A stretch of 64,000 nt of DNA from Trichoplax adhaerens (GCF_000150275.1 NW_002060948.1:2224180-2288179), one strand, 5' to 3'. Numbered from the stretch's first letter, positions 39,039 through 52,470 are shown. Numbers and translations are program-made. Notes: generated from the sequence alone by a model not told the origin.

Positions 39039-41789
39039 AAAATAGATAATTTTAATATAAAAATTCATGTAGCACTTTATCGAAATTTACTTGACAAAAA
39101 TTATTGATACTTCACAATGGGAAGTACAAGCATAATTTGAGTATTACCTGATGGAATATTGACTAGTAAATTTCATTAGTTATTATTGTATCTATTACTC
39201 ATATTATGAAAAGATAGATATTTTATTTTATTTTTATGATTAGTGGCTTTTTAGGCGTAAACCATTGGTCAATGGTATAGATCAAGATCAATGTGGGAAG
39301 AGTAATCATAACTATTAAATTTTTCAATGCACTTATAGTGATATATAATAAATATACAGTATAATTAGCCTTTTCTCAAATTGAACAGAGTATGTTAGAA
39401 ATTATTAACTATATACAGATTTAATAGTTTTTAGGTAGCTGCAGATCAGGACACTGTATAAATTGCTATAAGATTATCAACGGATGATATATGTTGAGTT
39501 GCTTAAGGGTTAATATCTATGATAATTATTATCATGTTACTGCATCGTTTCAACGTCCTATGACATTATTGCCTTTGCTGCTTGATTAAAATCGAAAATT
39601 ATGCAATAAATAATAAGTTATGATACTAATTTACCGATGATCATCGTTTAATTCTCGTAGTTGTTTAAAAATGAACCCGTTCGCCCATAGTGTAAACTTT
39701 AGAGATTCAAGTATTCAATGAAATCAGTAATTTATAATTTCAATGGGCCAGATGAAAGATAAACTAACGATTGTTTATCACCTTCTATACAGTACAGTAT
39801 AGTAACCGTTTCCAAGTAAATTATAAGGTTGGATTAATTAGTTGTTTTACTACAGTAATAGCAAAATCCGCTCAGGCGCTGTTATATCTGTTAAATGTTC
39901 CACATACCTCTGAGAAGACCTAAAGAGTGCAATAGCATGAGATCATTGGCATGTAATGGAGGTCGTATACAGTGTTTGATATTCCACGTAAAGGAATGCT
40001 ACCTTACGTTTCCTTACAACTGCTGCAGTTATGTAGCTAATATCGTACATCATGCTATCGTGTACTGTTACGTGAGTTACAAATAATTAGTATAAGGAAT
40101 TCTGACAGTAAGCTACCCGTTATCAATGCTTATCGCGAAATCTTTATCGCATGTCAATAACCACTATCTAATATATTTATCATTATCGTTATCACAAATT
40201 GATTACAGTATCACATTTTTAAAAATTGATTAACCGTAAATACAGTATTATCATTGATTACTGTAATTATTATCTTTTTCCCAGTTAGATAATTTTAATT
40301 TTATTATACTGTACAGTACAGTATCAATAAAAATTCAAATTATCAGATATTTATAGAGCTTCACGATCGCATGTGCACTATTGTGCAGTATAATTTGCAC
40401 AGTGAGCAGCATAATTTGGAGTCATATTAGGTAAAAAAGCGATATTTTTTCGGATGTTTCTATACACCGACTAGTCAGATACAGATAACTATACTATACA
40501 GTACAGTATAGTCGGTTTACGACTACAAATCTATCAATATAAGCTTCGTGTCAATGTATGGATTGGAATGGAATGTGGCATATCGCAATCTTTTCGAAAA
40601 CTGATCAACTAGGTTGCTTACTGCTGTGCGTATTTACAGTATAATTGTACTAATTAATTAACAATAATGCTTTGTTTGGAGTTTTACATCACAACTATAA
40701 AAGTTACAAATGCAATCGGTCTCACTTGTACTGTTTTGCATATTGAAACTTTGCTATTTGCTGTTCTGCTGTACCTGTACTACTCTACAGTACAGTAGAT
40801 ACGGATGGATCATTTAATTAAGGTTAATTCATTAAAAAGACGCGCACGTTGCGTTTGTGATGAAAATTGACTGTTTACAACTATACAGTATATCGTCGCT
40901 AGTAGTTTCGAATAAGGCGACACCAAATATTGCGCCTCTTATCTAATCTACAACAGTTGTCATTGCATCCGTCACGCAATTTACTCGAAAAATATTTGCC
41001 AAAAAAACATTTTTGATTGTTGACGTAATTTCATCGGCTACTTGCTGAAATAGCACCTACTTACAAACATAAAGATTGCACTCTACAGCACCGTACTTAC
41101 TGTTTAGTCAATTACTTGTACTGCAAGATTATTAACGTGTCTTATTGCGCTACATTTACTTATTTACGTTATTATTTTGGTTATTTACATTTTGATTTTA
41201 TTTACCTGAAGTTCTACGTATAATTATAAATAATCAGTCAGCATACCCGTCGCGTTGCTGACTTAATTCGGTACATAGGTTATGGTTCATGTGCTCCCAG
41301 GCTTGCAATCGCCGATGCAAAACCATTTTACTAACATTACTGCGCGGTTCGTATAACATTTTAACATTTTACAGCCGCTTTTTTTGCATTTTCTGCCGCC
41401 ACTCATTTGTATTTGAATCTACGGATTTTAGGCAAAAACGTTATGATCTTTATATAAAACTACTAACTAATAATTTTCTATCCACTGATGGAAATAAGTA
41501 GCTAGACAAGGTATTTTTCTACTTTTATTCAAGGTATTCTCTGGCGAACATAGACTTCATAGTACTAGAAATGTGCCGACATTTAGTAGTCCATGAATAT
41601 GGACATAGAAAGAACTTTTCTTCCTCTACTGGACAGTACAGGATGCGCATTAGCCCCTACCTGGGGCTAATGCTGATGACAGGCGAACGCATCTGCTAAA
41701 TGCAAGAGCTGGTTACTGCTAACAGGAGCTAGTCGAGCTCAAGGTGGATATGGACAGATGGACAACCCGAAATTTCCTGCCAGATCATT
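39039..41789. other. Intergenic region CNBD2-like to MRPL2
   Basis: No exons recognised. Isolated palindromes of the CAGTA/TACTG type occur at about 40310-40325, 40490-40515 and 40785-40797. They are more frequent toward the MRPL2 end. Confidence 0.5.
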
Positions 41790-42105
41790 CGTTGTTTCGT
41801 ACAGTACCTGTACAGTACTGTACTGTACTGTACCGTACATCGATAGTGGTAGAAGAAAATCTTTTCTTTTTACAGTAACAGCACAGTACAGTACTGTACT
41901 GTAATGATTCGTACTTCGTACTGTAAAGTGCACAGTAAAGTGTACAGTACTGTACTGTACTGTACGCTACACAATCTCTACTCACAGTCCATTTCATTAC
42001 TACTGTACTGTACACTGTACCGGAACGGCCCGCATGGGCCGCTTCTGTACCGTACGTGGACGGTATACTGTTACTTTACAACACAGTACTAAACGTACTG
42101 TGTTA
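41790..42105. repeat. CAGTA/TACTG palindromic array upstream of MRPL2
   Basis: Dense blocks at 41799-41839, 41881-41905 and 41930-41975, then GTACCGTACGTGG variants near 42045 and a last unit near 42100. The array ends about 280 bp before the MRPL2 start codon. Confidence 0.9.
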
Positions 42106-42382
42106 GGGACTTGTGTGCTCCCTCTTTGAAACGTTGAAGTAGAATAGGCTGATTTTGCTGTAGTCAAGGCTGTAGCAAAAGGAGACGACGAAGCCTTTAG
42201 CGCTTTCTGTAGGGATTTGAGAGTTTTTGATTACATTGGCATTGGTAACCTGAGGAAAGGGGAAATCAAGTTTATTTTATGCATTCTTGACCTTAGATGC
42301 CCATTCTTGCCTAAACTTTATTTAAATGTCTAGTGACTGAATGCATGTGGCTGTGAAGTTGTATGATACATATGCATAAAAC

Positions 42383-43598
42383 ATGGCTATGAGATTATTA
42401 GGTCAAATTGTAAGTTTTTCGAGATAATCTCCTTGATTATAGTAAATAATTATAATTATCACTCGCAGTTCCATCTTGATTTACTGGTTAATTGATTATT
42501 ACACAAGATGCAGTATTATAGCTAGTCGTAATAACTTATCGTTTCATTCGTAGCACAGACTAGAGTGCATGCAGTAAGCATCCAGATTTATTAAAACTGT
42601 GCAACATAAATTTGTAGAAATGATTTACAACATGAAGTATTATATGACGCCTTAGATGCAGTGATGAGCTGGTTAAAGTTAATCACATGTCAATACTTAT
42701 TGCTAATACTTTGTAGCTCTACAATGTATATGCTTGGGTGAGCACTGATTTCAGTTATTCTGCTATTTAGGTTAATCAGATAGTAATTGCTAGTAAATTT
42801 CAAATTGGTACGGTCTTGCCAAGCAAGGTCAATTCTGGGCTACTGCATTCTTCTGCCTTCTTACAAGGTCGTGCACTACTAAATAAGAAGAATATCTTTA
42901 AGAAGCTAAAACATGGTAAGGTCAGGATTAGTGGCCGTGATAGCACTGGTAGAAAGAGTGTTGGCTACCGTGGTGGTGGCCATAAACGCTTATACCGTTT
43001 GATAGATTTCGTACGGGCTCCACTCCTTGAAAATGCCAGCAAATCCACTCGTGTCACCGAAGATGTAATAAAAAGTAAAGTCTTAGCTATTGAGTATGAC
43101 CCTAATAGATCTGCTCGAATTGCATTAATTGCAGACACGAAGAGAAAGTACATACTTGCTCCAATTGGTTTGCAGGCTGGAGATGTTATTACTGCATCTC
43201 GAGGTCGTCCGGCCAGCTTAGCTGATATTCAACGTGGCGATTGTTACCCATTGCAACATTTACCTATTGGTACAATTGTGCATAATATTGAATTAACCCC
43301 TGGTAAAGGTGGTCAATTGGTTCGTTCTGCAGGGACTTCTGCACAAATTATAAGAAAGGAATCCGGTGAAGTAAGACGCTTGAATGCCCATGGAACTTAT
43401 GTTACTAGATCTGGAAAGGTTGTTGTTTTGCGTATGCCTTCAGGAACGAATGTACCTATCAATGCTTTTTGCATGGGTACCGTTGGTAGACTTTCGAATG
43501 AGAATCATAAACATCGAATTCTTGGCAAAGCTGGTAGAGCCAGATGGTTAGGCCGGAGACCGAGGATGAAGAAAAAGTTCGTTGTCAAAGTTCGCTAG
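42383..43598 (+). CDS. MRPL2: Mitochondrial ribosomal protein L2 (uL2m), complete, 2 exons
   Basis: Large-subunit protein that helps organise the peptidyl transferase centre of the mitoribosome. Exon 1 (42383-42409) encodes MAMRLLGQI and is followed by GTAAGT. Exon 2 (42771-43598) continues in phase after a pyrimidine-rich acceptor, giving 284 aa. The N-terminus is basic and Leu-rich, fitting an import signal. uL2 landmarks: SGRDSTGRKSVGYRGGGHKR, YRLIDF, VLAIEYDPNRSARIALI, LAPIGLQAGD, LPIGTIVHNIELTPGKGGQL, RSAGTSAQII, KAGRARWLGRRP. The mitochondrial rather than cytosolic type is shown by the bacterial-like order and spacing. The protein stops 12 residues after LGRRP, so the usual C-terminal extension is missing. 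Confidence 0.9.
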
Positions 43599-45109
43599 TT
43601 CTGAAAGAAGGTTACGCGGAGGTGTTATGTTACCCACTTTATTAGTACTTGGCATTATTAATTGCTCTTATCCCTTTGCTCTTTGCAAAACGACGTCTGA
43701 TTGCATAGTATGTTGTGAAAATTTTACGATAATTCTGAACTGTAAACATTTTATGCGAAAGCTTTTCAAGGTCGTTATAGTTGAAATTTATTCAGTGGGA
43801 GATTACCGTAACTAACTGAATTTTCTTATAAGACACAATATTGCAGTCCACAGTTCAATTAATGGACGGAACTGTATAACAACAATTGTTTCTGATGGAT
43901 GTAAATACGAAAGAAACCACAGTGTGTATAAGAATAATATATGCGCAGTTCGCGTGCAAATGCACGCTTGCAATAAATCAATGTACACAACATTTTATTG
44001 AACGTTACATCACTGAATGTCCATGTAATTTTATATAAGTGTTACTAATAACGAAAGGAGAAAATGCATGTTGTACCGTCAAAGTGGCTGTCTTTACAAT
44101 GTTTGTATGATCGTATACCCTGCAGATAATTTCTTTAAAAAATTTGCTTTGCGATATAGTGTCTGGTCTTTTTTTCAAGTTTCAGTAATAGGACTGACTG
44201 GGCAGGTTTAGCACAGTTTGATTTGGAACTTTGAAATTTTACATAATATTAATTTTTAATTGGGTGACTGCAATTATCATATCATAGACGATACACAGCT
44301 GAGTGTTGTAGTTGGTCGTGAAACAAAGTGAAGAGAAAGTATGATCACGTTTGCTGTGAATTCAAGAGTATTTTAGACATTTATAGTTATTACGGTGTTT
44401 TGTTAGAACTACTTTGCAATAGAATATCTAAATACTTGATACTACTCGCATTCTACAGCATGCAGAGTTCTAAGACAATCGTACACATAATACTAATTGA
44501 TAGAAACTAAGAACTATTTCCTGCCAGATTGAAAGAATTTACGTAAGGATAGATCGAGTTCTTACTTTTATGCTGTAGTTATGAATGAATTGCTGTAAAA
44601 GCATATCTTTTGCCACAAAATGCTTGCACAGTATATCAAAGTATTGGAGGTAAATTGAAAATCGTAAAATGGTGAAATAGCCGACGTTATTTATGATTCT
44701 CTTGGGCTTGGTTCCTTAAAGCAGAATTAGTTAGCAGAAATATACAGCGACATAGTTACTCTGCCTGAGCTAAGAAATGAAGTCGTACATCAGCTTTGGG
44801 TCCATTGCATTGATTCGCAATTATTTATTGTAAAATAGCGCTGTAGATTATTCTATCTCGTAATAAAATTTTAAATTACTGCATATATACAATTTTTGAT
44901 AATCATAATTTACTGTGTATATAAAATGCCTTACATAAACTCCAGTTCAATGGACAGTATAGCTTGGCTAGTCAGGTACTAATAGTACGTTACAATATTA
45001 GAAACGTTTTCTAGTAGTCTTCGCTATTGCGTAACTGTTATTGAGAACATCAACATTATAAGTCAGATTATATTGTACTGCACACTTGATGGGGAATACA
45101 TAAATATTT
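43599..45109. other. Convergent intergenic region MRPL2 / PIGP
   Basis: No array of CAGTA/TACTG units. The only protein-like segment is the interrupted frame at 44668-44838, listed separately. Confidence 0.5.
44668..44838 (+). pseudogene. Interrupted reading frame, possible relic
   Basis: One frame reads NGEIADVIYDSLGLGSLKQN, then an in-frame TAG (44728-44730), then LAEIYSDIVTLPELRNEV and on to a TAG at 44836-44838. Both halves look like soluble-protein sequence and share a frame, which would be odd by chance, but no family is recognised. It may be a decayed fragment, or exons whose junction removes the TAG. Confidence 0.25.
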
Positions 45110-46391
45110 CTATGATTGATTATAGCAACCATAATAACGCTCGTTGGTTATCTGAATAGGAATATCATACGGTGGTGGGATGTCTTGACTAATCGATGTT
45201 GGGATCCTTCGAGAAAATTCATCTAGTAGAAACATAGTAGAACATATATATCATTATTCTGTTGGTTCGACTGCATTCATGAAAGAATGGTAACAGTTAA
45301 TTCTACCCGGTTTATGACTTGCGTTATTCCATTGATCATTGCTATGGACTAGTTCAAATCAAAATATTCTCTCTACAGTACTGTGCGTACACTTACAGCA
45401 TATAACTATACATAATCAATTCAATTTTATTACACCAGTGATATAAAGACTTGATAAAAGTAATGAAAATCTACGGTATTGTACCTTTCTAGCAATTAGA
45501 TCAATTTTTAGTTTGCAGAAATGTAAGTACTATTTGTAGTATAGATTCTGTAAATTCTGAAATGCTTCTCACCTTTGATTGTGTAAATTGAGTCCAGCGA
45601 AGGGGTATTGTACAAATTTAAACCAACATAGCTAGCTATAAATAAGACGAATGATACACATACATAGATTGGTCCAGTGATTGCCCAATGCCTGATGTAA
45701 AAATAAGATGACTTTTAATACGTACCCATTCGTAGTACTGTATTATAGCTCATCGTTTACTCTCTACTGTTCATATCTTTCGATTTTTATATATTGGACT
45801 ACTTCCTTACAGTCTTTAATGAATTATAAGTACGATACAAAACGACTTTTGCAGATAGCTATTGGATTTTGTAGTCAATATTCTAGGAATAAAGGTGATG
45901 TAACGTACAATATAGTACGTAAATGAAGTAAATCAATTATAACTACTTTACAAATTCTAGGATGAAAGTAGTTACGTAAACTGTTCGTCCATGCTACTAG
46001 ACTGTACTATACCAGTACTGTATATTGTATCGGCTTGCTATGCTCACTGCCGTGCTTACTTCTGTGGCCGGTAAGTCAATCCAACTTCTGTTAGCCATTC
46101 ATCTGGAATGACGGCCCACAAAGTGTAGGTACCTTCAGTCAAGTCACAATATTTATGATTGATTACTAGTTGTAATAATTGCATAGTAGAGCACCATATC
46201 ATTGTAAAATCCCATTGGAGAATTACTAGACTTGAGTGATGCTTTTAACTTTATTAAAATGTTATTACAATATGCAGTGTACAATAGAGCTCACCCAACA
46301 AGACATAAGTTGTAACATATAAGACGAAACCATAAATGGCCCGCGATGGAGTTGGCGATGGATGATGCTCGGGTGCTATTTTGATGTCCAT
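45110..46391 (-). CDS. PIGP: PIG-P, GPI-GlcNAc transferase subunit, complete, 4 exons
   Basis: Small ER membrane subunit of the complex that makes GlcNAc-PI, the first step of GPI-anchor synthesis. Exons: 46391-46295, 46132-46060, 45691-45573, 45222-45110. All have GT/AG sites and matching phases, giving 133 aa, close to the family size. The PIG-P signature is clear: SPTPSRAIYGFVLYV, then [26 protein letters not shown], then a second hydrophobic segment (YVCVSFVLFIASYV) and PSLDSIYTI. Two transmembrane helices flank the conserved IPDEWL loop. The C-terminal exon (PTSISQDIPPPYDIPI) matches the conserved tail of PIG-P with its D-I-P/S pattern. It is divergent with SKI across 2 kb that holds a CAGTA array. 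Confidence 0.92.
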
Positions 46392-46734
46392 TTTAAATTA
46401 TTAATTGATAATAATTATTCAATCGACATGCTAATCACTCTACTGTACTGGAAAACATTTATCTTGTTACTAACTTGCATACATCTACAGACAAGAGCTA
46501 GAAATCAACATGAATCGGTCCATTATCATTGTCTGATTATCGTTAAAAATTAATACCGCTAATCAATTAATCAATACGGTACTGTAAATAAAAGAAGCTA
46601 AAATATTCTGAGTTTCATTTAAGAGCTAGTTGACGATAATGATGATAATTAATTAATTTACAGGCACACTGTCTGGTGGCCACTTATTGATTGAATTTTT
46701 GAAGGACTTTGACTCCGTATCCTGACCAGTATTT

Positions 46735-47250
46735 AATGCACTACAGTACTAGGCTGATCAGAATCAGACAGTATGTTGTTGTAGCGACATTATACCGTAC
46801 TGTACTGTACTCGCTAAATCCACTTTTGACTATACGGTACAGTACGCACAGGGTATGGTGAGCTTACAGTCAGTACACCACTGACCTTCAACAATGTCTG
46901 CCTGCCCCTACGTTCAAGGTTACAAGTTTTGTAGCGTAGAACAGAAATACTGTCGTGCCTTTTTTGGTCTGTCAGTCTGGATAAAACGTCAATGTCAAAC
47001 AGCAGTCACATATTGACAAGTTACAAACACCAAATATTCAAAAGAGACCCATTTGATAAACGGGACTGTACCGCCAAGAGACCACTTAAAAAGGAAAAGA
47101 CGCAGTGCCGCCGCTGCCATAGTACATGTACTGAAGCGCGATGATCTACACCGTATGGACAAGTAGAAAATAGCTGCAACTCTATTGACTGTACCGTATC
47201 GTGGAGTGTACAGTACATTGTACTGTACGTACAATAAAGCACTGTAATCG
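46735..47250. repeat. CAGTA/TACTG array between PIGP and SKI
   Basis: Units at 46742-46750, 46795-46812 and 46836-46846, and a denser palindromic block at 47189-47232 (GTGTACAGTAC, TTGTACTGTACGTAC). Lower density than the other arrays. Confidence 0.75.
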
Positions 47251-48200
47251 ATGCAGCCAGAGTAGCGGATGTTCAACATCGTTGACTGATGGCTGAAATA
47301 GTTAAGGGCGGACCCTTATACGGTAAACAGTGTCCGGCGCGACGAAAAAACCACTTCGTCTGCTTTTAAGTCATTTTTTATAACACTAGACTTAAAATAT
47401 CGACGTCAAGTTAATATCATTAATATAATTGTAATTAAATTTAAATCCAGTCGTCCACAAGGGACTACACATCAATTTTATCTAGTTGAAGTGAATCCCA
47501 CCCACAACACTACATTCCAATCATGTATTGTTATGCAATTTAAGACGTTGCAGTAAAAATAACAGAAAAATATGTACGTCAATACTTACACTGATAACTA
47601 TTTACGCTTGACTGCTTAATACTACAGTCTATACGATACAGCGCTATCTCCGTATCAAACTCGTTCCGTACAGATTGCAGAAACAACTTTTTTTTTAATT
47701 GACAATGGGATACGTGCTTTGATAGGATAAATCCTTATTACGCAAGCGTGAAAGCAAGTGTGTTGATTTAAGTAGATTATCGGGCCGTGGAGTCAGCAGT
47801 CAATTTTTTCCAATGTTACTGTTCAACGCTAGGGGTAAGTCTATAAATGTCGATTAGTCTATTATTTTGTTGCAATCTTCCCTTTCTCATCGTTTTTACT
47901 GTTCTTTACTCCGGCTGTATGCTTTTCCAATAAATAATCCCATTTTCTTTCCTTGTTGTTAGCTTTTGTTAGTCCATGTTCAATAGTTAATTAGGAGTTA
48001 GAAGATTCGTCAAAAGATATCTCGTACGGTTTTGTCGTTTTCTGTCTTATCTAACACCAACTTGTTATTTATTTCTCCCTGGTTGTATCGGTTTACTCGT
48101 TTTTTTTTCTCTGTGCTAGTCTGTTTGACGGTGAGCTAGACGCTGTTGTTGGAAATGATTTATTTTTTAAGATAAACTCTAGGATAGACGAATACGTCTT

Positions 48201-48351
48201 AATAAGCTACTGTATTGTATTGTATGGTAGACGATGTTATATAAGATTAGTATGCGCAAGGAAAGAAAATTGAACGAGTAGAATGGTTGAATACTTTTTC
48301 TTCTTTTTCTAGAAACGCCTTTTTGCCCCCGTTTAGTACTGTACGTACGGT
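48201..48351. repeat. Short CAGTA/TACTG-like units just upstream of SKI
   Basis: TACTGTATTGTATTG near 48210 and TACTGTACGTACGG at about 48336-48350, ending about 60 bp before the SKI start codon. Confidence 0.5.
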
Positions 48352-48411
48352 CGTAGATTGGAAGAAAGAATAAAACTTTGAGCGCGTTAACTTGATATAG
48401 TGTTGTAAAAA

Positions 48412-50123
48412 ATGTTTCACTGCTATGGTAATAGCAAAATTCCCGATGGATATGGTAATTGTCCAGTACCAGGATTTGCCTATCCTGCAAATCGACCTGT
48501 AGTCAGATTGTTATTAGACAATTATCGGCAGGTTTCACATCGAACCATGCTGGTGCCACAGCCTCCGCGTATCGGGCATTATCCTTACAAATTCGCACCT
48601 AATCCTTACATTTCGTCCGACGACAGCACGTTGATGCCGAGTAATATTCCTTGTCCACCAGCGGCCACTGTACGAACTAATGTTATAAGGGTTCCTGGAA
48701 CACGCGTCGCCGAGAATTCACTACAGAATAGCGTAGCATTATCAACTGAAATTGAAGATGAAAACGTCGCTGCTTTTAATGTTGGTGGCGAGAAGCGTTT
48801 ATGTTGGAATAGCTTAATGGAAACAGTGTTGAAGAATTTCTCCGCTCATGAAATCAATAAGAAAAAGTCTGATTTAAGAATTTATACTGGATTTTGTAGT
48901 AGTAAACAACTTGAAACGTTACAACTGATCGGAGTGTTGCCTCTAAGTCAAACACATTGTTCTCTAATCAGTAAAAGTGATGCTGCTCGTTTATGTAGCG
49001 TTCTTTTGCGTCCTCCTGACAAAAATTGTAATTCCGATCAAACCAGTCGTTCTCGTGGTATTGACGTCAGCCATGATTGTTTCGGTGGTTGTTCGGGCAC
49101 TTTTATAACTGAAAGATATACTCATGTTAATGCAAAATGTATCCAATGCAGTCAATGCGGTTGTATTTTCTCTCCACAGCAATTTGTCAGTCATAATCAC
49201 AAAGGCTATGAAAACAGACTATGTCATTGGGGATTCGATAGCTCGGAGTGGCGCACTTATTTACAGTTGGCTGATGAAGATCCTACCGAGGAATTACAAA
49301 AGGAATGGGATAGCATCCTATCTATAAAATTCAATAATAGTACCGTCAATTATAAACGTATTGCGTCTGATGCTAGTGAAGGACCCCAGACCAAGAAATC
49401 ACACGTCGAAGAGACGGCCGAAAATGATACACACAAAGATGTGAGCGACGTCGACGACAATGTTTATTGTAAAGATTTGTCTGAAAAGGAAGTAGATAGT
49501 CCTTCCTCGTCTATTGCCCGTCCACAATTTACGGGTAAAGTTGTCACTGAAGTCGTCGATAAATCAGAAGTACCGGCAGTTGATACGATTATGTCTAGGG
49601 ATTCATCTGAGAAGAATTTACCATTGGTAGCCAGTGCCGGATTAGTAGACAACGATAATGCCAACCTGATCGGATTGGCTAATGTTTGCTCTGAAGTAGT
49701 GAAGAACAAGGGAAACGATAACAACGAGGATATAAAGCACGATGACGATTTGTCAGATACTGATTCTACGGTTCTGTCGAAAGCCTTGAGACGAGCCCAA
49801 AGAAAAATCGCAAAATTACAAATGTCATTAGAAAAAGCAAACGTTTCGTTAGAGAAAGCGAATATGGAAAAATTTAAGTTACAAGAAGAGGTTACACTCA
49901 TAAATGATGGAAGAAAAGTAAGTCAATATGACCCTTAGATTACGTTGATTGTGGTTTTTATCTTTATAACATTTTTTATTTAAGTTGTAGTCCCTTTTGA
50001 AGTCATTGATCTTTTTTTGTCTTGTTTGCGACTACGTTGCAATTTTGTGCGTAGTTAAGGTTCATTTAATAATATCAATTTTTTCTGATTAAAATTTAGG
50101 CCTACCGACACAAGCGACGTTAG
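48412..50123 (+). CDS. SKI: Ski/Sno transcriptional corepressor, complete, 2 exons
   Basis: Family members bind SMADs and recruit NCoR/SMRT-type repressors to limit TGF-beta/BMP signalling. Exon 1 is 48412-49917; exon 2 is 50100-50123 (AYRHKRR then TAG), in phase, giving 509 aa. The Dachshund-homology domain is at about residues 128-200 (LRIYTGFCSSKQLETL, IGVLPLSQTHCSLISKSDAARLC). The SMAD4-binding domain with its zinc-binding Cys/His cluster is at about 217-305 (DCFGGC, CIQCSQCGC, then HKGYENRLCHWGFDS). A disordered acidic region follows, and a short coiled coil at about 455-502 (SLEKANVSLEKANMEKFKLQ). Vertebrate SKI is longer, with an extended coiled coil and an N-terminal SMAD2/3 region not obvious here. 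The window also encodes GPS2, a subunit of the partner complex. Confidence 0.92.
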
Positions 50124-52145
50124 TTCGTGGTTTATTAAAAATACGTACGATAGCCAATATCGTACAAAATGAAACTTTAAACAGTAACTAAAATATTGTT
50201 AGTTTCTAGTAAAACGTAGCATTCGATATATTTTGTACATAACAAAATTATGATTTATGGTGAAAGAGGACTAATTTTTGATCACTATCCGTTTCTTTTT
50301 GTTACAATGGCGACTTAATTTCTAATTTTTTTTGAATGATCGCTAGAGAAATTGGTTTTATAAGACGGGTCAAGAATAGACACTGTAGGGTTTACTGTAC
50401 CGCTTTAGTGCAGCGATACATTTAACGATAACATTTTACTGTACTTCGTAGTACGTATACGATGGATCGTAGCATCGTAGTAAACTGTATAACGTTGATG
50501 CAGTACTTTTATTTGTTGTAATGGACTATGATTCACCTTTATATCCATATAGTATACTAGTAGTGCACGTATTTCATAGAAGTAGACTTAGTAAAATCAT
50601 TTTGTAGCTGTTGCTGGATACTTCTGTATTTGTATTTTATATGCGACACTGCTTTGATTGATTTTAATGTTTTTCGTAATCAGATTTTTCTTTCTTTGAT
50701 TAGAAAGATAGTTACGAGTTTTTTTGTACAGTAAATAGATAGATGAAATATATATAGAAGCATAGTGTTGAAATCATCATAAATGACGAATGAGCTTTTT
50801 TGAGAAATTAATTTTATAAGCTGGATGCTTCAAAAAGTCAGTACTGTAACAGTATTAAATTACGGTAGATTCGTAACAATTTGACACATTTTGTTAGTCT
50901 TGTTCAAGTATTTTACAACCGTGATTAAGATGTACTCCTGTCCAAACTTTCAAATTGATAACTTTTTTTATTCGTTAATACTAGATATTGTAGCAACGTT
51001 TGTAAACGGTAGAAAGTTCCTCAATGCAGGAAGTTCTATATCCGTTGTTGAGCTAGTCGTGTAGTTTAATTAACCGGTTTCCCAGTGACCGGTACGCTAT
51101 TCTGTGGCGTAAAAATATATATATATATATATATATGGTTAAAACAGTGCTGTCTTGCCGAATTTAATGAATTTATTATGCTGACTCTAGTAATAAAGTA
51201 AAATGAATAACTCACACATACAGTGTACATACGTATATTTTTATTTCATATTATTACTATGCGTACCTAAACAGTACAGTACTATATTTGATTTATTAAT
51301 TGCACTATGTAACTATATCTGCCGATTTTTAGATTGTCTATGATTTTTGGTCTTCCTTTTTATTACTTTATGCCAAATAGCGATTGCCGATCATGGTACA
51401 CATATTTGGGTGTCTGTCTAGACTAGAGCAAGTAAATCTTCATGGATTCAAAGTTGGAAGTTTCACGTTTGTAGTGCCGTAGTAGTTTACTAGTTTTTAG
51501 CATTCCTTTGCCATTACGCCCGCATGAGTAATTGTTAATACTGATTTGTTACATTGAGCCAATTAACGGGCAAACAATGGCGGACGATTGGTAGTATTGT
51601 TTGAGGATTAGCAAAACAGTGTAATAAATTGAGTACTCACAGTGTCACGAGTTACTAGTTAAGGCTGAATTGAAACAATGGCTACCGATTGAGCTAGAAA
51701 TGATTTTTAGTCATTTGCACATTCCACTCCGCACGCCATATTATTATAATAGACCATGTAGCTATACATCCCTTTAATTAATTAATCTTGATAATGTAAA
51801 ACAAGAGCGAACTGTTCTCAGGAATGACATAGAGTACGTATTTTCGTCCCCGGGGGTTCATAAAACTACAATGCTTGATCGGTTCTTCTTCTATGGACTA
51901 CTAGCGCGTACCTAGTATTTTGGATTGTACTCTAGTACATAGCCTATGGTTCTGTACATTGTACGGCTTCGATACTTAGTCTACAGAATACGATCAAGTA
52001 CGTTAAGTGACTAAAGCAAAAAAAATGAGAGCCCTCTTTTTTATTCTCTGGCCAAGTGCAGAGCGAAGTTCTAAAACATGTTCATTGTCCATCTAAGAAA
52101 ATAAGAGCAAGTTATATAGATAAACTTTGAAGTGTGCCGCCCACT
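50124..52145. other. Intergenic region downstream of SKI
   Basis: No exons recognised. There is an (AT)n run at about 51115-51136. Single CAGTA/TACTG units are scattered through it. Confidence 0.5.
51115..51136. repeat. (AT)n microsatellite
   Basis: Eleven uninterrupted AT units. Similar shorter runs are at about 17453-17472 and 29569-29585. Confidence 0.9.
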
Positions 52146-52450
52146 ACAGTTACTACAGTACGGTACTGTACTTCCTAATACTGTACTGTATGTTTCCGCG
52201 CTGGGCGTTAATTTACTTGAATAGGTTTTATCATTAGTGTAACCCCCTGCTCTAATAATTATAGTTACTAATTTGCTAATGCAACATATTACAACGTAGC
52301 CCATCGCATATGTACTGTACTATCTCAGGCTATGCTATTAACTTAAAAAATGTTATCAGTATTCTTAATTAATTATGTAATTATATAATTATTTAAGATA
52401 AGATAACATACTATACAGTACAGAAGAGTACAGTACAGTAGAGTACTGAT
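52146..52450. repeat. CAGTA/TACTG array in the SKI/DCAF17 convergent interval
   Basis: Blocks at 52146-52190 and 52410-52447. This is the only array not assigned to a known promoter; an unassigned ORF starts 24 bp beyond it. Confidence 0.8.
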
Positions 52451-52470
52451 AATTATTATAATTAAAATAA

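Noticed and set aside
42816-42818. Start of MRPL2 at TTG
   Set aside because: The frame runs upstream to an acceptor at 42769-42770, and an in-phase first exon with ATG lies at 42383.
49464-49901. 145-codon minus-strand ORF
   Set aside because: Antisense shadow of the SKI acidic and coiled-coil region.
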